A stretch of 22,855 bases of DNA. Source: Gemelliphila asaccharolytica (GTDB lineage Bacteria > Bacillota > Bacilli > Staphylococcales > Gemellaceae). Under the pieces are notes generated by a model. That model searched no databases. It was not told the DNA's origin and saw only the letters and a program-made list of their open reading frames with translations. The stretch is from assembly GCF_001553005.1 (NCBI RefSeq), contig NZ_KQ959872.1:1-22855 (forward strand), written 5' to 3'. Below are positions 1 through 7,156 of this stretch, one piece after another. Numbering within the stretch: the stretch's first letter is position 1; the number at the start of each line of letters is the position of its first letter. Made by a program: the position numbers and the translations under genes.

Positions 1-419
1 TTATGGTAGACAAATTTAAGAATACAATTTAAAATATTGGTAGGAAATTTTAACTGTTATCTAATAGTTGTCTTACCTTTACAAAGATATATTACCACTT
101 TAGTATGCCTTTGTAAATATCTGTTATACATCTGTTTTATTAATTTAAATTGAATTATTAATATTTTTATTTTTATGTTTTTGAAAGAAATTATTTTTCT
201 TAAAACAGTTTTTTTATTACAGTATTAAACAGATTAAAGCCGTTATTTACAGTTTTTATATTGATAATAGGTTTCAATTAATATTCTGTTGTATATCTGA
301 ATTACGTTTTTAAAAAGACAAATATTACAATAAATTTTTATTGTTATTTTTTATTGTTTATTTTTTCTTATTGAGAATTAATATTGTTTGATAACAGTTT
401 CGATAAATTGGAGGCTTAT
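1..419. other. AT-rich intergenic leader with no recognisable gene
   Basis: All three forward frames are closed within the first 30 bases, so no upstream gene can be followed into the window. Visible structure is limited to short inverted repeats: GGTAGACAA (5-13) against TTGTCTTACC (68-77), and TTTACAAAG (78-86) against CTTTGTAAA (109-117). Several ACAGT/ATCTGTT-like words are scattered between 118 and 255. The last part is the promoter and leader of the flavoprotein gene. I see no RNA gene or riboswitch-like fold. Confidence 0.5.
302..331 (+). promoter_or_regulatory. Candidate sigma-A promoter for the flavoprotein gene
   Basis: TTACGT (302-307) is separated by 18 bases from TACAAT (326-331). 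A small palindrome, ACAATAA...TTATTGT (328-345), overlaps the -10 and the expected start of transcription. The match is moderate, and AT-rich DNA gives many such matches. Confidence 0.35.
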
Positions 420-1571
420 TTGAATACTAATATTACTAACAAAAAATACGATATTATTATAGTTGGAGGAGGCAGTAGCGGTCTTATGTTAGCTCATCTT
501 CTCAATAACAAAAATTTATCTATTCTTTTACTAGAATCTACAAAAAGAATAGCCACTAAATTACTAATGACAGGAAATGGCAGATGTAACGTGATTTCGA
601 GTTATAAAGAAAAAGAATTAGAAGAAAAAATCTATAACGGAAGATTCCTAAGAGGAGCTTTTTTAAAATATGATTTGAAAAAATTCTTTGAAAACAATAA
701 CCTAGCCTTAAAAGAAGAGAATATGCGACTTTATCCTAAAAGTGAAAAATCTATAGATGTTGTTAATATGTTTAATATAGAAAATATTGTCCTTAAAAAA
801 AATTCAAAAGTTACTGACCTTATCTTTGATAAATTAAAACTAATAGGAGTAGTTTGCGGAGAAAACAAATATTATGGGGAAAAAATTGTCCTATGCACAG
901 GAGGTAAAAGTTTTCCAAAAAGCGGAAGTGACGGCAGTATGCACAACATTTTGAAAAAGCATAATATTTCTATAACAAAAACATATCCAAGTGAAGTTCC
1001 TTTAGTTTTTCCTGATTTCTCCTCTCTTTCTGGAGTTTCTATCCAAAATGTAAAAATTTTTAATAAAAATCATTATTCAATAGGAGATATTCTTTTCACA
1101 CACAAAGGAATTAGCGGACCTTGTGCTATCGGTATTGGAGAATTTGTCGCAAGAGAAAATAATACAGAATTTTTTATTGATTTTTTGCCAGATATAACAG
1201 AAGAAAAATTATTTCTAAATCTTTTCAATAATCATAAATATCTTCAAAACAGCTTTCCAAAGAGTTTTTATAAATTTATAATGGAAGATTTCCCAAAAAA
1301 TAACCCTTCTAAAAAAAATATAAGAAAATTCATTTCAGAAAAAATAAAACGTTATAGCTTGAAAAATGTAAAAACACTACCTATTGAAAAAGCATTTGTT
1401 ACTGCTGGAGGTGTAAATTTAAAAGAAATAAACAATACTACTCTTAGCCATAAAAAAATAAAAAATCTCTATTTTGCAGGAGAACTTTTAGATTTACATG
1501 GAGAAATAGGAGGATTTAACCTCACTATAGCATGGATTAGTGCGATGATTATTGCTGATAATATTATTTAA
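420..1571 (+). CDS. HI0933/BaiN-family NAD(P)/FAD-dependent oxidoreductase
   Basis: This is a flavoprotein of the HI0933 (BaiN/RdsA-like) family. Members are two-dinucleotide-fold oxidoreductases whose physiological substrates are mostly unknown. From the TTG at 420 the protein is 383 aa. The N-terminus carries the FAD-binding VGGGSSG motif at about residues 15-21. It is followed by the family hallmark KLLMTGNGRCNV at about 48-59, where typical members read KLLISGGGRCNLTN. The C-terminal FAD contact region is also typical: VTAGGVNLKEI and, near the end, LYFAGELLDLHGEIGGFNL. The open frame extends upstream to a TTG at 384, but that codon has no ribosome-binding site, whereas TTG 420 is preceded by TTGGAGG (408-414) at good spacing, so I use 420. 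The gene stands alone between its own promoter and an AT-rich hairpin. Family assignment is firm; the substrate is not known. Confidence 0.9.
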   Translation: MNTNITNKKYDIIIVGGGSSGLMLAHLLNNKNLSILLLESTKRIATKLLMTGNGRCNVISSYKEKELEEKIYNGRFLRGAFLKYDLKKFFENNNLALKEENMRLYPKSEKSIDVVNMFNIENIVLKKNSKVTDLIFDKLKLIGVVCGENKYYGEKIVLCTGGKSFPKSGSDGSMHNILKKHNISITKTYPSEVPLVFPDFSSLSGVSIQNVKIFNKNHYSIGDILFTHKGISGPCAIGIGEFVARENNTEFFIDFLPDITEEKLFLNLFNNHKYLQNSFPKSFYKFIMEDFPKNNPSKKNIRKFISEKIKRYSLKNVKTLPIEKAFVTAGGVNLKEINNTTLSHKKIKNLYFAGELLDLHGEIGGFNLTIAWISAMIIADNII

Positions 1572-1580
1572 AAAAATTAT

Positions 1581-1622
1581 AATAAACAATAAAATATAAT
1601 AAAAATTTTATTGATTTATTAT
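1581..1622 (+). terminator. AT-only terminator-like hairpin after the flavoprotein gene
   Basis: AATAAACAATAAAA (1581-1594) pairs with TTTTATTGATTTATT (1606-1620) with one bulged base and an 11-base loop, and T-rich DNA follows. The stem contains almost no G:C pairs, so termination efficiency is uncertain. Confidence 0.35.
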
Positions 1623-1807
1623 GATTTTTTATTTTTATAACTTGCTTTCTAACCTGCTTTTGCATCTAAAAAGTATCAAAAACTATAAATTAAAAACAAA
1701 AATTAACCTCCTTAAAAATAAAACATTTTTTAGCAGCATAATCTTTATATTAATAATAGTATTTAAAACAAAATATTTTTTATTTTTTAATTAGGAAAAA
1801 TTTTTAT

Positions 1808-1865
1808 AACTATGAAATATTTTCACAACTATGAAATATTTTCATTTATAAAGAAATCTTTTCAT
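1808..1865. repeat. Tandem 19-bp palindromic repeat, candidate operator array for D-lactate dehydrogenase
   Basis: Two back-to-back 19-base units (1808-1826 and 1827-1845) are identical except for the last base. A diverged partial third copy, GAAATCTTTTCAT, lies at 1853-1865. Each full unit contains ATGAAATATTTTCAT, an inverted repeat of ATGAAA and TTTCAT around a 3-base centre. The core TATGAAATATTT recurs at 1933-1944, just downstream of the predicted start of transcription. Copies on both sides of the promoter suggest binding of a dimeric regulator, possibly with looping. The first unit resembles a Rex-type site (consensus like TTGTGAAATATTTCACAA), but the centre is one base longer, so identity of the regulator is open. 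Confidence 0.6.
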
Positions 1866-1888
1866 TTCTAATTATCCAGTTTAATTAA

Positions 1889-1917
1889 TTGACTTTATGC
1901 GTTTACAGGTATAAAAT
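1889..1917 (+). promoter_or_regulatory. Sigma-A promoter of the D-lactate dehydrogenase gene
   Basis: TTGACT (1889-1894) and TAAAAT (1912-1917) are separated by 17 bases. Transcription would start near 1924. The leader can fold: GTTAGAT (1927-1933) pairs with ATCTAAT further on, enclosing AAATAT/ATATTT, and it contains the third TATGAAATATTT copy. Confidence 0.6.
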
Positions 1918-1988
1918 TATAATCAAGTTAGATATGAAATATTTAATATATTTAATCTAATCGAAATATATTTTAAAGGAGATTTATT

Positions 1989-2984
1989 ATGAAAAAAATT
2001 TATATGTATGGCGTGAGCGAACAAGAAAAAGATTTAGCTATAGCTTGGGGAAAAGATAATAATATAGAGCTATTTTTAGATAATGAAATATTAATGGACA
2101 ATACGGCTGATAGATGTAAAGGTTATGACGGAGTTAGCACTTATCAATATACTAGATTAGATGATAGTGTATATGAAAAATTAAATTCTTTTGGTATAAA
2201 AAATATAGCTCAAAGAATGGCGGGATTTGACCCTTACAATCTAAAATTAGCTACAAAAAATAACATAATAATTTCAAATGTTCCTGCTTATTCTCCTGAG
2301 TCTATAGCAGAATATACTGTTGGACAAGCTATTAACGGTATCAGAAATTTATATACAGTCTATAAAAATTCAAAAAATCATGATTTTAGAGAAACTATGA
2401 GTATTAGAGGAAGAAGAATTGGAGATAAAACTGTTGCAATACTCGGAACAGGTCGAATAGGACAAGCTACAGCTCACCTATTTCATGGATTAGGATGCAA
2501 AGTAATTGGATTTGATGTATATAAAAATGATAAAATAAAAGATATATTAGTTTATAAAGATACCGTCGAAGATGCTATAAAAGAAGCTGATATTATATCT
2601 TTACATATGCCTGCTACAGAAGATAACTACCATATTCTAAATGAAAACACATTAAAATTATGCAAAAAAGATGCTATCATAATTAATGCAGCTCGTGGTG
2701 TATTAGTAGATACAGAGGCATTACTTAATTCGCTAGATAATGGCCATATCTCTTTTGCCGCTTTAGACACTTATGAAAATGAATTTGAATATGTAAAAAA
2801 TAATTATAGTGATACTCCTATTACAGATAAAACTTTCATTAAATTATTACATCATCCTAAAGTTAGTTATACTCCTCATATAGCTTATTACACTGATGAA
2901 TCTGTAAAAAATATGATTTTCCATGCGTTGAACGCTACAAAAGAAGTTATAGAAACAGGCAACACTTCTTTAAGAGTTAATTAA
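1989..2984 (+). CDS. ldhD: D-lactate dehydrogenase (D-isomer 2-hydroxyacid dehydrogenase family)
   Basis: This cytoplasmic enzyme reduces pyruvate to D-lactate with NADH, regenerating NAD+ during fermentation. The 331-aa length and the whole sequence pattern match bacterial D-lactate dehydrogenases, for example QRMAGFDPYNL and SNVPAYSPESIAEYTV. The NAD-binding GTGRIG is at 153-158, with the acidic D176 that selects NAD over NADP. Catalytic Arg, Glu and His are present: R236 in NAARG, E265 in YENE, and H297 in TPHIAYY, exactly one position later than in the Lactobacillus enzyme numbering R235/E264/H296. The ATG is preceded by AAAGGAG (1975-1981). A sigma-A promoter and a tandem operator-like array lie upstream and a strong terminator directly downstream, so the gene is monocistronic and probably regulated. 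A related 2-hydroxyisocaproate dehydrogenase role cannot be excluded by sequence alone. Confidence 0.9.
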   Translation: MKKIYMYGVSEQEKDLAIAWGKDNNIELFLDNEILMDNTADRCKGYDGVSTYQYTRLDDSVYEKLNSFGIKNIAQRMAGFDPYNLKLATKNNIIISNVPAYSPESIAEYTVGQAINGIRNLYTVYKNSKNHDFRETMSIRGRRIGDKTVAILGTGRIGQATAHLFHGLGCKVIGFDVYKNDKIKDILVYKDTVEDAIKEADIISLHMPATEDNYHILNENTLKLCKKDAIIINAARGVLVDTEALLNSLDNGHISFAALDTYENEFEYVKNNYSDTPITDKTFIKLLHHPKVSYTPHIAYYTDESVKNMIFHALNATKEVIETGNTSLRVN

Positions 2985-2988
2985 TTAT

Positions 2989-3033
2989 AAAAATAACTAT
3001 TATTAAACTCATTTTAATAATAGTTATTTTTTT
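2989..3033 (+). terminator. Strong intrinsic terminator after ldhD
   Basis: A perfect 19-bp stem, 2989-3007 against 3013-3031, encloses the loop CTCAT and runs into a T tract. The A-rich left arm would also allow some termination from the other strand. Confidence 0.85.
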
Positions 3034-3145
3034 ATGTGTAAGTTAATTTATATTTTCTTTATAAAAAAGTTATTAAAAAATTATTTAATTTTTCTCTTTT
3101 TAACTAATTTATTAAAAAATTACTTATAAGTATATTTTATACAAA

Positions 3146-3197
3146 TTAAAAAAATCTAGAAAATCTAAAAGTTATTTTCAAATAGATTTTCTAGATT
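3146..3197 (-). terminator. Intrinsic terminator of the ahpC-ahpF operon
   Basis: AATCTAGAAAATCT (3153-3166) and AGATTTTCTAGATT (3184-3197) form a perfect 14-bp stem with a 17-base loop. Read on the minus strand it is followed by a run of seven T (the A run at 3148-3154), directly after the ahpF stop codon. Confidence 0.85.
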
Positions 3198-3211
3198 AAT
3201 ATATTAAAATT

Positions 3212-4744
3212 TTATTTTCTCATTAAATAATTAAATGCTGATAAAGCTGCTGTTGCTCCGCTTCCTATAGAGATAACTATTTGTTTATAAGTTTGATCAC
3301 TACAATCACCAGAAGCAAATACTCCTTCTATATTTGTAGATTGATCTTTTTTAGTTATTATCTCTCCTATTTTTGTTTTTTCTAATTTTTCTCCTATCCA
3401 CTCAGTATTAGGAACAAGACCAACTAATATAAACACTCCTTGAAGGTCTATAGTATGTTTTTGGTCTGTTTTTCTATCTACATAAGTTAAGGATTCTACA
3501 CTATCTTTTCCATCTATTGATGTAGTCATAGCACTTGTTATAACTTCAACATTTTCTAAACTTTTTAGTTTATCTTGCAATACTTGATCAGCTTTTAATG
3601 TATCTGCAAATTCTATTACTACTACATTTTTTGCTAAATTTGCAAGATCTATAGCTGCCTCTACTCCAGAGTTTCCTCCACCAATAACTGCAACTTTTTT
3701 ATCTTTAAATAACGGTCCATCACAATGAGGGCAATATGCTACACCTTTATTTTTAAATTCTTTCTCTCCTGGAATATTTAAAAGTCGCCATCTAGCTCCA
3801 GTAGAAATTATCAGTGTTTTTGTTAAAAGTTTTTCATCGCTGTCTAAAGTTACTGAAAAATTACCATCTTCTAATTTTTCAAAATCAGTAGCCATAAATC
3901 CTTCCATTATATCAACACCATATTGTTCTACGTGTTCTTTGACACTTTGCATAAATTTTGGACCTTCTGTATACTTAGTACCAATTATATTTTCAATACC
4001 TAAAGTTTCGTTAACTTGGCCTCCAAATTCACTACAAACAATACCTGTTTTTATCCCTTTTCTTTTAGCATAAATTGCTGCAGCACCACTTGATGGTCCT
4101 CCACCAATTACAAGTGTGTCAAAAACACCTTTTTCTTTTGCATTAACTAATTTTTTACTTCCAATAACTTTATCCAATAATTCATTGAACTTAATTCTTC
4201 CACCATGGAAATTTTCCCCATTTTTAAATACAAAAGGAACTGCCATAACATTATTTTCTTTTACTAAATCTTCATAAAATGCTCCATCAATCATAGTATG
4301 AGTTATGTTATCATTTAGTATTGCCATAGCATTAAGTGTTTGAACAACATCAGGACAGTTATGACAAGAAAGTGATACTATTGTTTTAAAATCAATTTTT
4401 TCTTCAATAGCTTTAATTCTTTCTATATCTTCATCTTTTAATTTTGGTTTTCTTCCAGATGCTTGTATCAAACTAAGAACAAAAGATTCAAATTCATGAC
4501 CTAATGGTATTCCCGCATATGTCACTCCTACTTCTTTATTTCCTTTCACTATTGTAAAAGAAGGAGTTAGAGGTAAATCTACTTTTTCTATAGTTATTTT
4601 TTCTGTAAGAGAAGATATAGTTTTTAAAAATTCTTCCATTTTTTTACTATTATCATCTTCTCCCACACTATATTTCAAAACAAGAGTGCTTTCTATATAA
4701 TTTGAATATGCTTTAAACTGTTGTTGTAATTCATTTGTCAGCAT
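3212..4744 (-). CDS. ahpF: Alkyl hydroperoxide reductase subunit F (NADH:peroxiredoxin reductase)
   Basis: AhpF is the flavoprotein that passes electrons from NADH to AhpC, allowing reduction of hydrogen peroxide and organic peroxides in the cytoplasm. At 510 aa it is full length. The N-terminal tandem thioredoxin-like domain (about 1-195) has its redox pair CHNC at 127-130. A thioredoxin-reductase-like part follows, with FAD motif GGGPSSG at 214-220, the second redox pair CPHC at 338-341, the NAD(P)H motif GGGNSG at 355-360, and the C-terminal FAD motif SGDCSD at about 478-483. The ATG shares one base with the ahpC stop codon (TAATG), so the two genes are translationally coupled. The order ahpC-ahpF is the usual one. 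Nothing is missing or unusual in the protein. Confidence 0.96.
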   Translation of the reverse strand: MLTNELQQQFKAYSNYIESTLVLKYSVGEDDNSKKMEEFLKTISSLTEKITIEKVDLPLTPSFTIVKGNKEVGVTYAGIPLGHEFESFVLSLIQASGRKPKLKDEDIERIKAIEEKIDFKTIVSLSCHNCPDVVQTLNAMAILNDNITHTMIDGAFYEDLVKENNVMAVPFVFKNGENFHGGRIKFNELLDKVIGSKKLVNAKEKGVFDTLVIGGGPSSGAAAIYAKRKGIKTGIVCSEFGGQVNETLGIENIIGTKYTEGPKFMQSVKEHVEQYGVDIMEGFMATDFEKLEDGNFSVTLDSDEKLLTKTLIISTGARWRLLNIPGEKEFKNKGVAYCPHCDGPLFKDKKVAVIGGGNSGVEAAIDLANLAKNVVVIEFADTLKADQVLQDKLKSLENVEVITSAMTTSIDGKDSVESLTYVDRKTDQKHTIDLQGVFILVGLVPNTEWIGEKLEKTKIGEIITKKDQSTNIEGVFASGDCSDQTYKQIVISIGSGATAALSAFNYLMRK

Positions 4745-5310
4745 TATATTTTACCTACTAAGTCTAAACCTGGTGTAAGTGTTTCGCCTGTTTCTTTCCA
4801 TTTTGCAGGACAAGCTTCCCCTGGATTTGCTCTTACATATTGTGCAGCTTTTATTTTATCTATTAAAACAGAAGCATCTCTTCCTATTCCGTCAGCATTA
4901 ATTTCAAATGCTTGAACAACTCCATCTGGATCTATAATAAATGTAGCTCTTTGAGCAAGACCATTTTCATCAAGAACTTCAAAATTATTAGATATTAAAT
5001 GACTTGGATCTCCTATCATTTTATATGTTATTTTTGAAATAGCTTCTGAATGATCATGCCATGCTTTGTGTACAAAATGAGTATCTGTTGAACATGAATA
5101 GATATTAACACCCAATTCTTTTAATTTATCTGATTGTTCTTGTAAATCTTCAAGTTCTGTCGGACAAACAAATGTAAAATCGGCAGGGTAAAAACAAAGT
5201 ACACTCCATGCTCCTTTAAAATCTTCATTTGATACATCTACAAATTCTTCTTTTTGTGGATCATAAGCTTTAGCATTAAAAGCTAAGATCTCTTTACTTA
5301 CTAATGACAT
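4744..5310 (-). CDS. ahpC: Alkyl hydroperoxide reductase subunit C (2-Cys peroxiredoxin)
   Basis: AhpC is a typical 2-Cys peroxiredoxin of the AhpC/Prx1 class, 188 aa. The peroxidatic cysteine is C49 in FTFVCPTE, with the conserved proline and threonine around it. The resolving cysteine is C167 in GEACPAKW near the C-terminus, and R121 (QRATF) completes the active site. AhpF recycles it. The ATG follows TAGGAGG with 7-8 bases spacing. The promoter region carries an 11-bp palindrome over the -10 and a 9-bp inverted repeat further down, as expected for a peroxide- or iron-controlled operon. The gene diverges from an unrecognised 162-aa protein. Confidence 0.97.
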   Translation of the reverse strand: MSLVSKEILAFNAKAYDPQKEEFVDVSNEDFKGAWSVLCFYPADFTFVCPTELEDLQEQSDKLKELGVNIYSCSTDTHFVHKAWHDHSEAISKITYKMIGDPSHLISNNFEVLDENGLAQRATFIIDPDGVVQAFEINADGIGRDASVLIDKIKAAQYVRANPGEACPAKWKETGETLTPGLDLVGKI

Positions 5311-5344
5311 ATTTTTTTCCTCCTAAATTTCTGTATTGTTTTTA

Positions 5345-5404
5345 TTGATAAAATTTCATTATTTTTATCAAGTTAATCTTATAATAAGTTAATATAAAAA
5401 TCAA
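5345..5404 (-). promoter_or_regulatory. ahpC promoter with palindromic operator candidates
   Basis: On the minus strand a -35 TTGATT (5399-5404) stands 17 bases from TAAGAT (5376-5381), or 15 from TATAAG. The perfect palindrome CTTATAATAAG (5378-5388) overlaps the -10. A window around it, TTATAATAAGTTAAT, shares about 10 of 14 positions with the Bacillus PerR box TTATAATNATTATAA. Downstream, in the leader, TTGATAAAA and TTTTATCAA (5345-5353 and 5363-5371) form a perfect 9-bp inverted repeat with a 9-base centre. Both are candidate repressor sites; PerR control is inferred from the family's known regulation of ahpCF. Confidence 0.5.
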
Positions 5405-5573
5405 ATAATTGCACTCAAAAAAATCCTTTTTTATTTTTATGAAAAATGCTTTTAAATCAGTAATTACAAATATTTTAAATATATAATAATATAACTTATT
5501 TTCTTCAATTAATTATAAACTACTTATAATATCTATCTTTTAAAATTTGAAACTAGCTTATACTCACTTAATC

Positions 5574-5582
5574 TGTTACAAT
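5574..5582 (+). promoter_or_regulatory. Extended -10 promoter for the 162-aa gene
   Basis: TGTTACAAT is an extended -10 (TGN plus TACAAT). No good -35 is present at 17 bases, as is common for extended -10 promoters. The ATG at 5614 is preceded by AAGTAAGGA at somewhat long spacing. Confidence 0.45.
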
Positions 5583-5613
5583 TAAAGTATTAAATAAGTA
5601 AGGATTTAAAATA

Positions 5614-6102
5614 ATGATAAATGATACAATAGCCGATATAAGATATATGCATGAACATAGATTATTACCAAATTATTTTTTTGCTAGAAAAAAACAATTT
5701 ATAGACGTTATTATTAAAAACAACACTGCTATTTTTAATATTATTGATAAACTTTTCAGTGAAAAAAATATAAAAAATATCTATAAAAAAGAAGATTATA
5801 AAGTTGAAATTGGAAAAGTTACTGACTTTGTTACCTTGATAAAAGTAAGTTTCCCAACTCCAGAAGTAGAACCTCTTTGTTACTGTTCCTATATTTTTTA
5901 TGATAATAATTATGAAAAAATAGCGTACTTTACTATTGAAAAAGGAGATAAAGCTAGTAATTACTTACCTTATGTAGCTTCTTGGAATAATCAGGGAAAA
6001 CATGAAAATTATGGCAATTGTTCTTTCGACAAAAATGAAGATTTGCTAAAATGTGTAGATATATATATGGAAAAAGAATTTAATTTAAAAAGAAAAAAAT
6101 AA
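5614..6102 (+). CDS. Unrecognised 162-aa protein
   Basis: I do not recognise this family. The product is soluble in appearance: no signal peptide and no membrane segment. The N-terminal half is helical and basic, with MHEHRLLPNYFFARKKQFI at about 12-30. The middle (about 60-110) is rich in beta-type alternation and contains two close cysteines, C89 and C91. The C-terminal part has the aromatic and polar stretch VASWNNQGKHENYGNC at about 121-136, another cysteine C147, and a lysine-rich tail. Four cysteines and one histidine-rich patch could bind metal, but spacing fits no pattern I know. It is divergent from ahpC across a shared control region, which hints at a link to redox stress, though this is only positional. 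AT content and codon use match the neighbours. Confidence 0.75.
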   Translation: MINDTIADIRYMHEHRLLPNYFFARKKQFIDVIIKNNTAIFNIIDKLFSEKNIKNIYKKEDYKVEIGKVTDFVTLIKVSFPTPEVEPLCYCSYIFYDNNYEKIAYFTIEKGDKASNYLPYVASWNNQGKHENYGNCSFDKNEDLLKCVDIYMEKEFNLKRKK

Positions 6103-6169
6103 TTTTAAATTTTTATAATTATTGCTATCTTGCTATCTTAATTTTTTTCTTAATAATAATTAATTAACT

Positions 6170-6196
6170 TTGTTTTGGAAAAATTAATGTTATAAA
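6170..6196 (+). promoter_or_regulatory. Candidate promoter for the YitT-family gene
   Basis: TTGTTT (6170-6175) and TATAAA (6191-6196) are 15 bases apart. TG at 6188-6189 makes the latter an extended -10, which can compensate for short spacing. The TTG start with its AAGGGGG follows closely. Confidence 0.4.
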
Positions 6197-6220
6197 TATT
6201 TTTAAAAAGGGGGATTTTTA

Positions 6221-7081
6221 TTGAGAGTAACAATTTATCAAAAACTAAATTACATAAAAAATTATATAATCATAATTATTGGATCAATTATTTTTGCAGC
6301 AGGTCTAGAATTTTTCTTAATTCCTAATAAAATTTTAGACGGTGGAGTTATAGGTATTTCTATGATATTCCAGCATTACCTTAATATACCTTTAGGAGCT
6401 TTTATTGTTTTATTTAATATCCCTTTCTTATATCTTGGATATAAACAAATTGGAAAAGGATTCACTATTTCTTCAATATTTGGAATTATTATTCTTTCCA
6501 TTATGACACTTATATTTCACCCATTTCCTCCCCTTGTTACAGACCCATTTTTAGCTTGTATTTTCGGAGGAATTATTCTAGGAATAGGAGTTGGACTTGT
6601 AATTAGAAACGGCGGTACTCTTGACGGTAGTGAGATGTTTTCTATATTTGTCACAAAAAATTTACCTATATCTGTTGGTGAAATGGTTCTTTCTATTAAC
6701 ATTGTGATATTTATAATATCAGGATTTATTTTTAGCTGGGAGTCAGCACTATACTCTATGATAAGTTATTTTATAGCTGCAAAAGTAATGGATATAGTCA
6801 TAGAAGGACTTAATGATTCTAAATCAATTATGATAATTACAAAAGAATATGAAAACATTTCTCGCGATATTCAAACTAAATTAGGAAGAGGCGTTACCCT
6901 TTTACACGCTGAAGGTGGATATAGTGGTGAAGATACAAAAGTTATCTATTGTGTTATCACTCGTATTGAGGAATCACTCTTGAAAAATATAGTGGTATCA
7001 AATGATAAAAATGCTTTTCTTTCTATAGGTAATATTGCTGAAGTTAGTGGAGGCAACTTCAAGAAAAAAGACATTCATTAA
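6221..7081 (+). CDS. YitT-family membrane protein (DUF161/DUF2179)
   Basis: This is an integral membrane protein of the YitT family, common in Bacillota in several paralogues and of unclear biochemical function. The 286-aa product has about six hydrophobic segments within residues 15-190. Family signatures are GLEFFLIPNKILDGGVIGIS (about 28-47) and GLVIRNGGTLDGSEMFSI (about 124-141), a repeated glycine-rich motif typical of the two-fold membrane domain. The C-terminal cytosolic DUF2179 domain (about 200-280) begins near SIMIITKEYENIS. Translation starts at TTG 6221, which is preceded by AAGGGGG (6207-6213) at ideal spacing; no ATG is available nearby. It has its own promoter candidate and ends at a terminator shared with the convergent transporter operon. 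Confidence 0.9.
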   Translation: MRVTIYQKLNYIKNYIIIIIGSIIFAAGLEFFLIPNKILDGGVIGISMIFQHYLNIPLGAFIVLFNIPFLYLGYKQIGKGFTISSIFGIIILSIMTLIFHPFPPLVTDPFLACIFGGIILGIGVGLVIRNGGTLDGSEMFSIFVTKNLPISVGEMVLSINIVIFIISGFIFSWESALYSMISYFIAAKVMDIVIEGLNDSKSIMIITKEYENISRDIQTKLGRGVTLLHAEGGYSGEDTKVIYCVITRIEESLLKNIVVSNDKNAFLSIGNIAEVSGGNFKKKDIH

Positions 7082-7096
7082 ATAATTTTATAAACT

Positions 7097-7141
7097 AAAA
7101 AAACCTTTCATCATAAATTAAATTCTGATGAAAGATTTTTT
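7097..7141. terminator. Bidirectional terminator between the YitT gene and the Bce-type operon
   Basis: CTTTCATCA (7105-7113) pairs perfectly with TGATGAAAG (7126-7134). The stem is flanked by a run of A on the left and T on the right, so it can stop transcripts from both converging units. Confidence 0.85.
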
Positions 7142-7156
7142 ATTATATATGATATT

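Larger units (their letters stand above)
1572..1988. other. 417-bp intergenic region with tandem operator-like repeats
   Basis: This gap holds four things: a weak terminator for the upstream gene, an unexplained Shine-Dalgarno-like AAGGAGG on the minus strand (1707-1713), a tandem palindromic repeat (1808-1865), and the promoter and leader of the D-lactate dehydrogenase gene. The only minus-strand frames near the AAGGAGG are very short: a TTG-initiated 7-codon frame from 1699, and an ATG frame of 33 aa from 1665 to 1564 that lies 42 bases away. Neither is a convincing gene. Confidence 0.5.
5311..5613. other. 303-bp divergent control region between ahpC and the 162-aa gene
   Basis: It contains the ahpC promoter and its two palindromes on the minus side. 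On the plus side, another inverted repeat, ATTATAA-N5-TTATAAT (about 5512-5530), lies upstream of an extended -10 element. The central part (5405-5505) is AT-rich with no clear element. Confidence 0.45.

Noticed and set aside
384..419. Twelve-codon N-terminal extension of the flavoprotein from TTG 384
   Set aside because: No ribosome-binding site precedes 384, while TTG 420 has TTGGAGG at good spacing and puts the FAD motif at the usual distance from the start.
349..1594. Perfect 14-bp inverted repeat TTTTATTGTTTATT (349-362) and AATAAACAATAAAA (1581-1594) flanking the flavoprotein gene, suggestive of a mobile cassette
   Set aside because: The sequence is low-complexity and only one G or C occurs per arm; no target duplication or transposase is present, and the gene's composition matches its surroundings.
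3034..3129. Forward 31-aa frame starting ATG right after the ldhD terminator
   Set aside because: No ribosome-binding site, composition is simple AT with a repeated TTATTAAAAAATTA word, and it lies between two terminators.
6123..6138. Tandem 8-bp repeat TTGCTATC twice, after the 162-aa gene
   Set aside because: Only two short copies, no dyad or regulatory context; probably chance slippage.
6517..6702. Minus-strand frame inside the YitT gene
   Set aside because: It is a shadow of the coding frame, has no ribosome-binding site, and the YitT protein in the other frame is clearly real.
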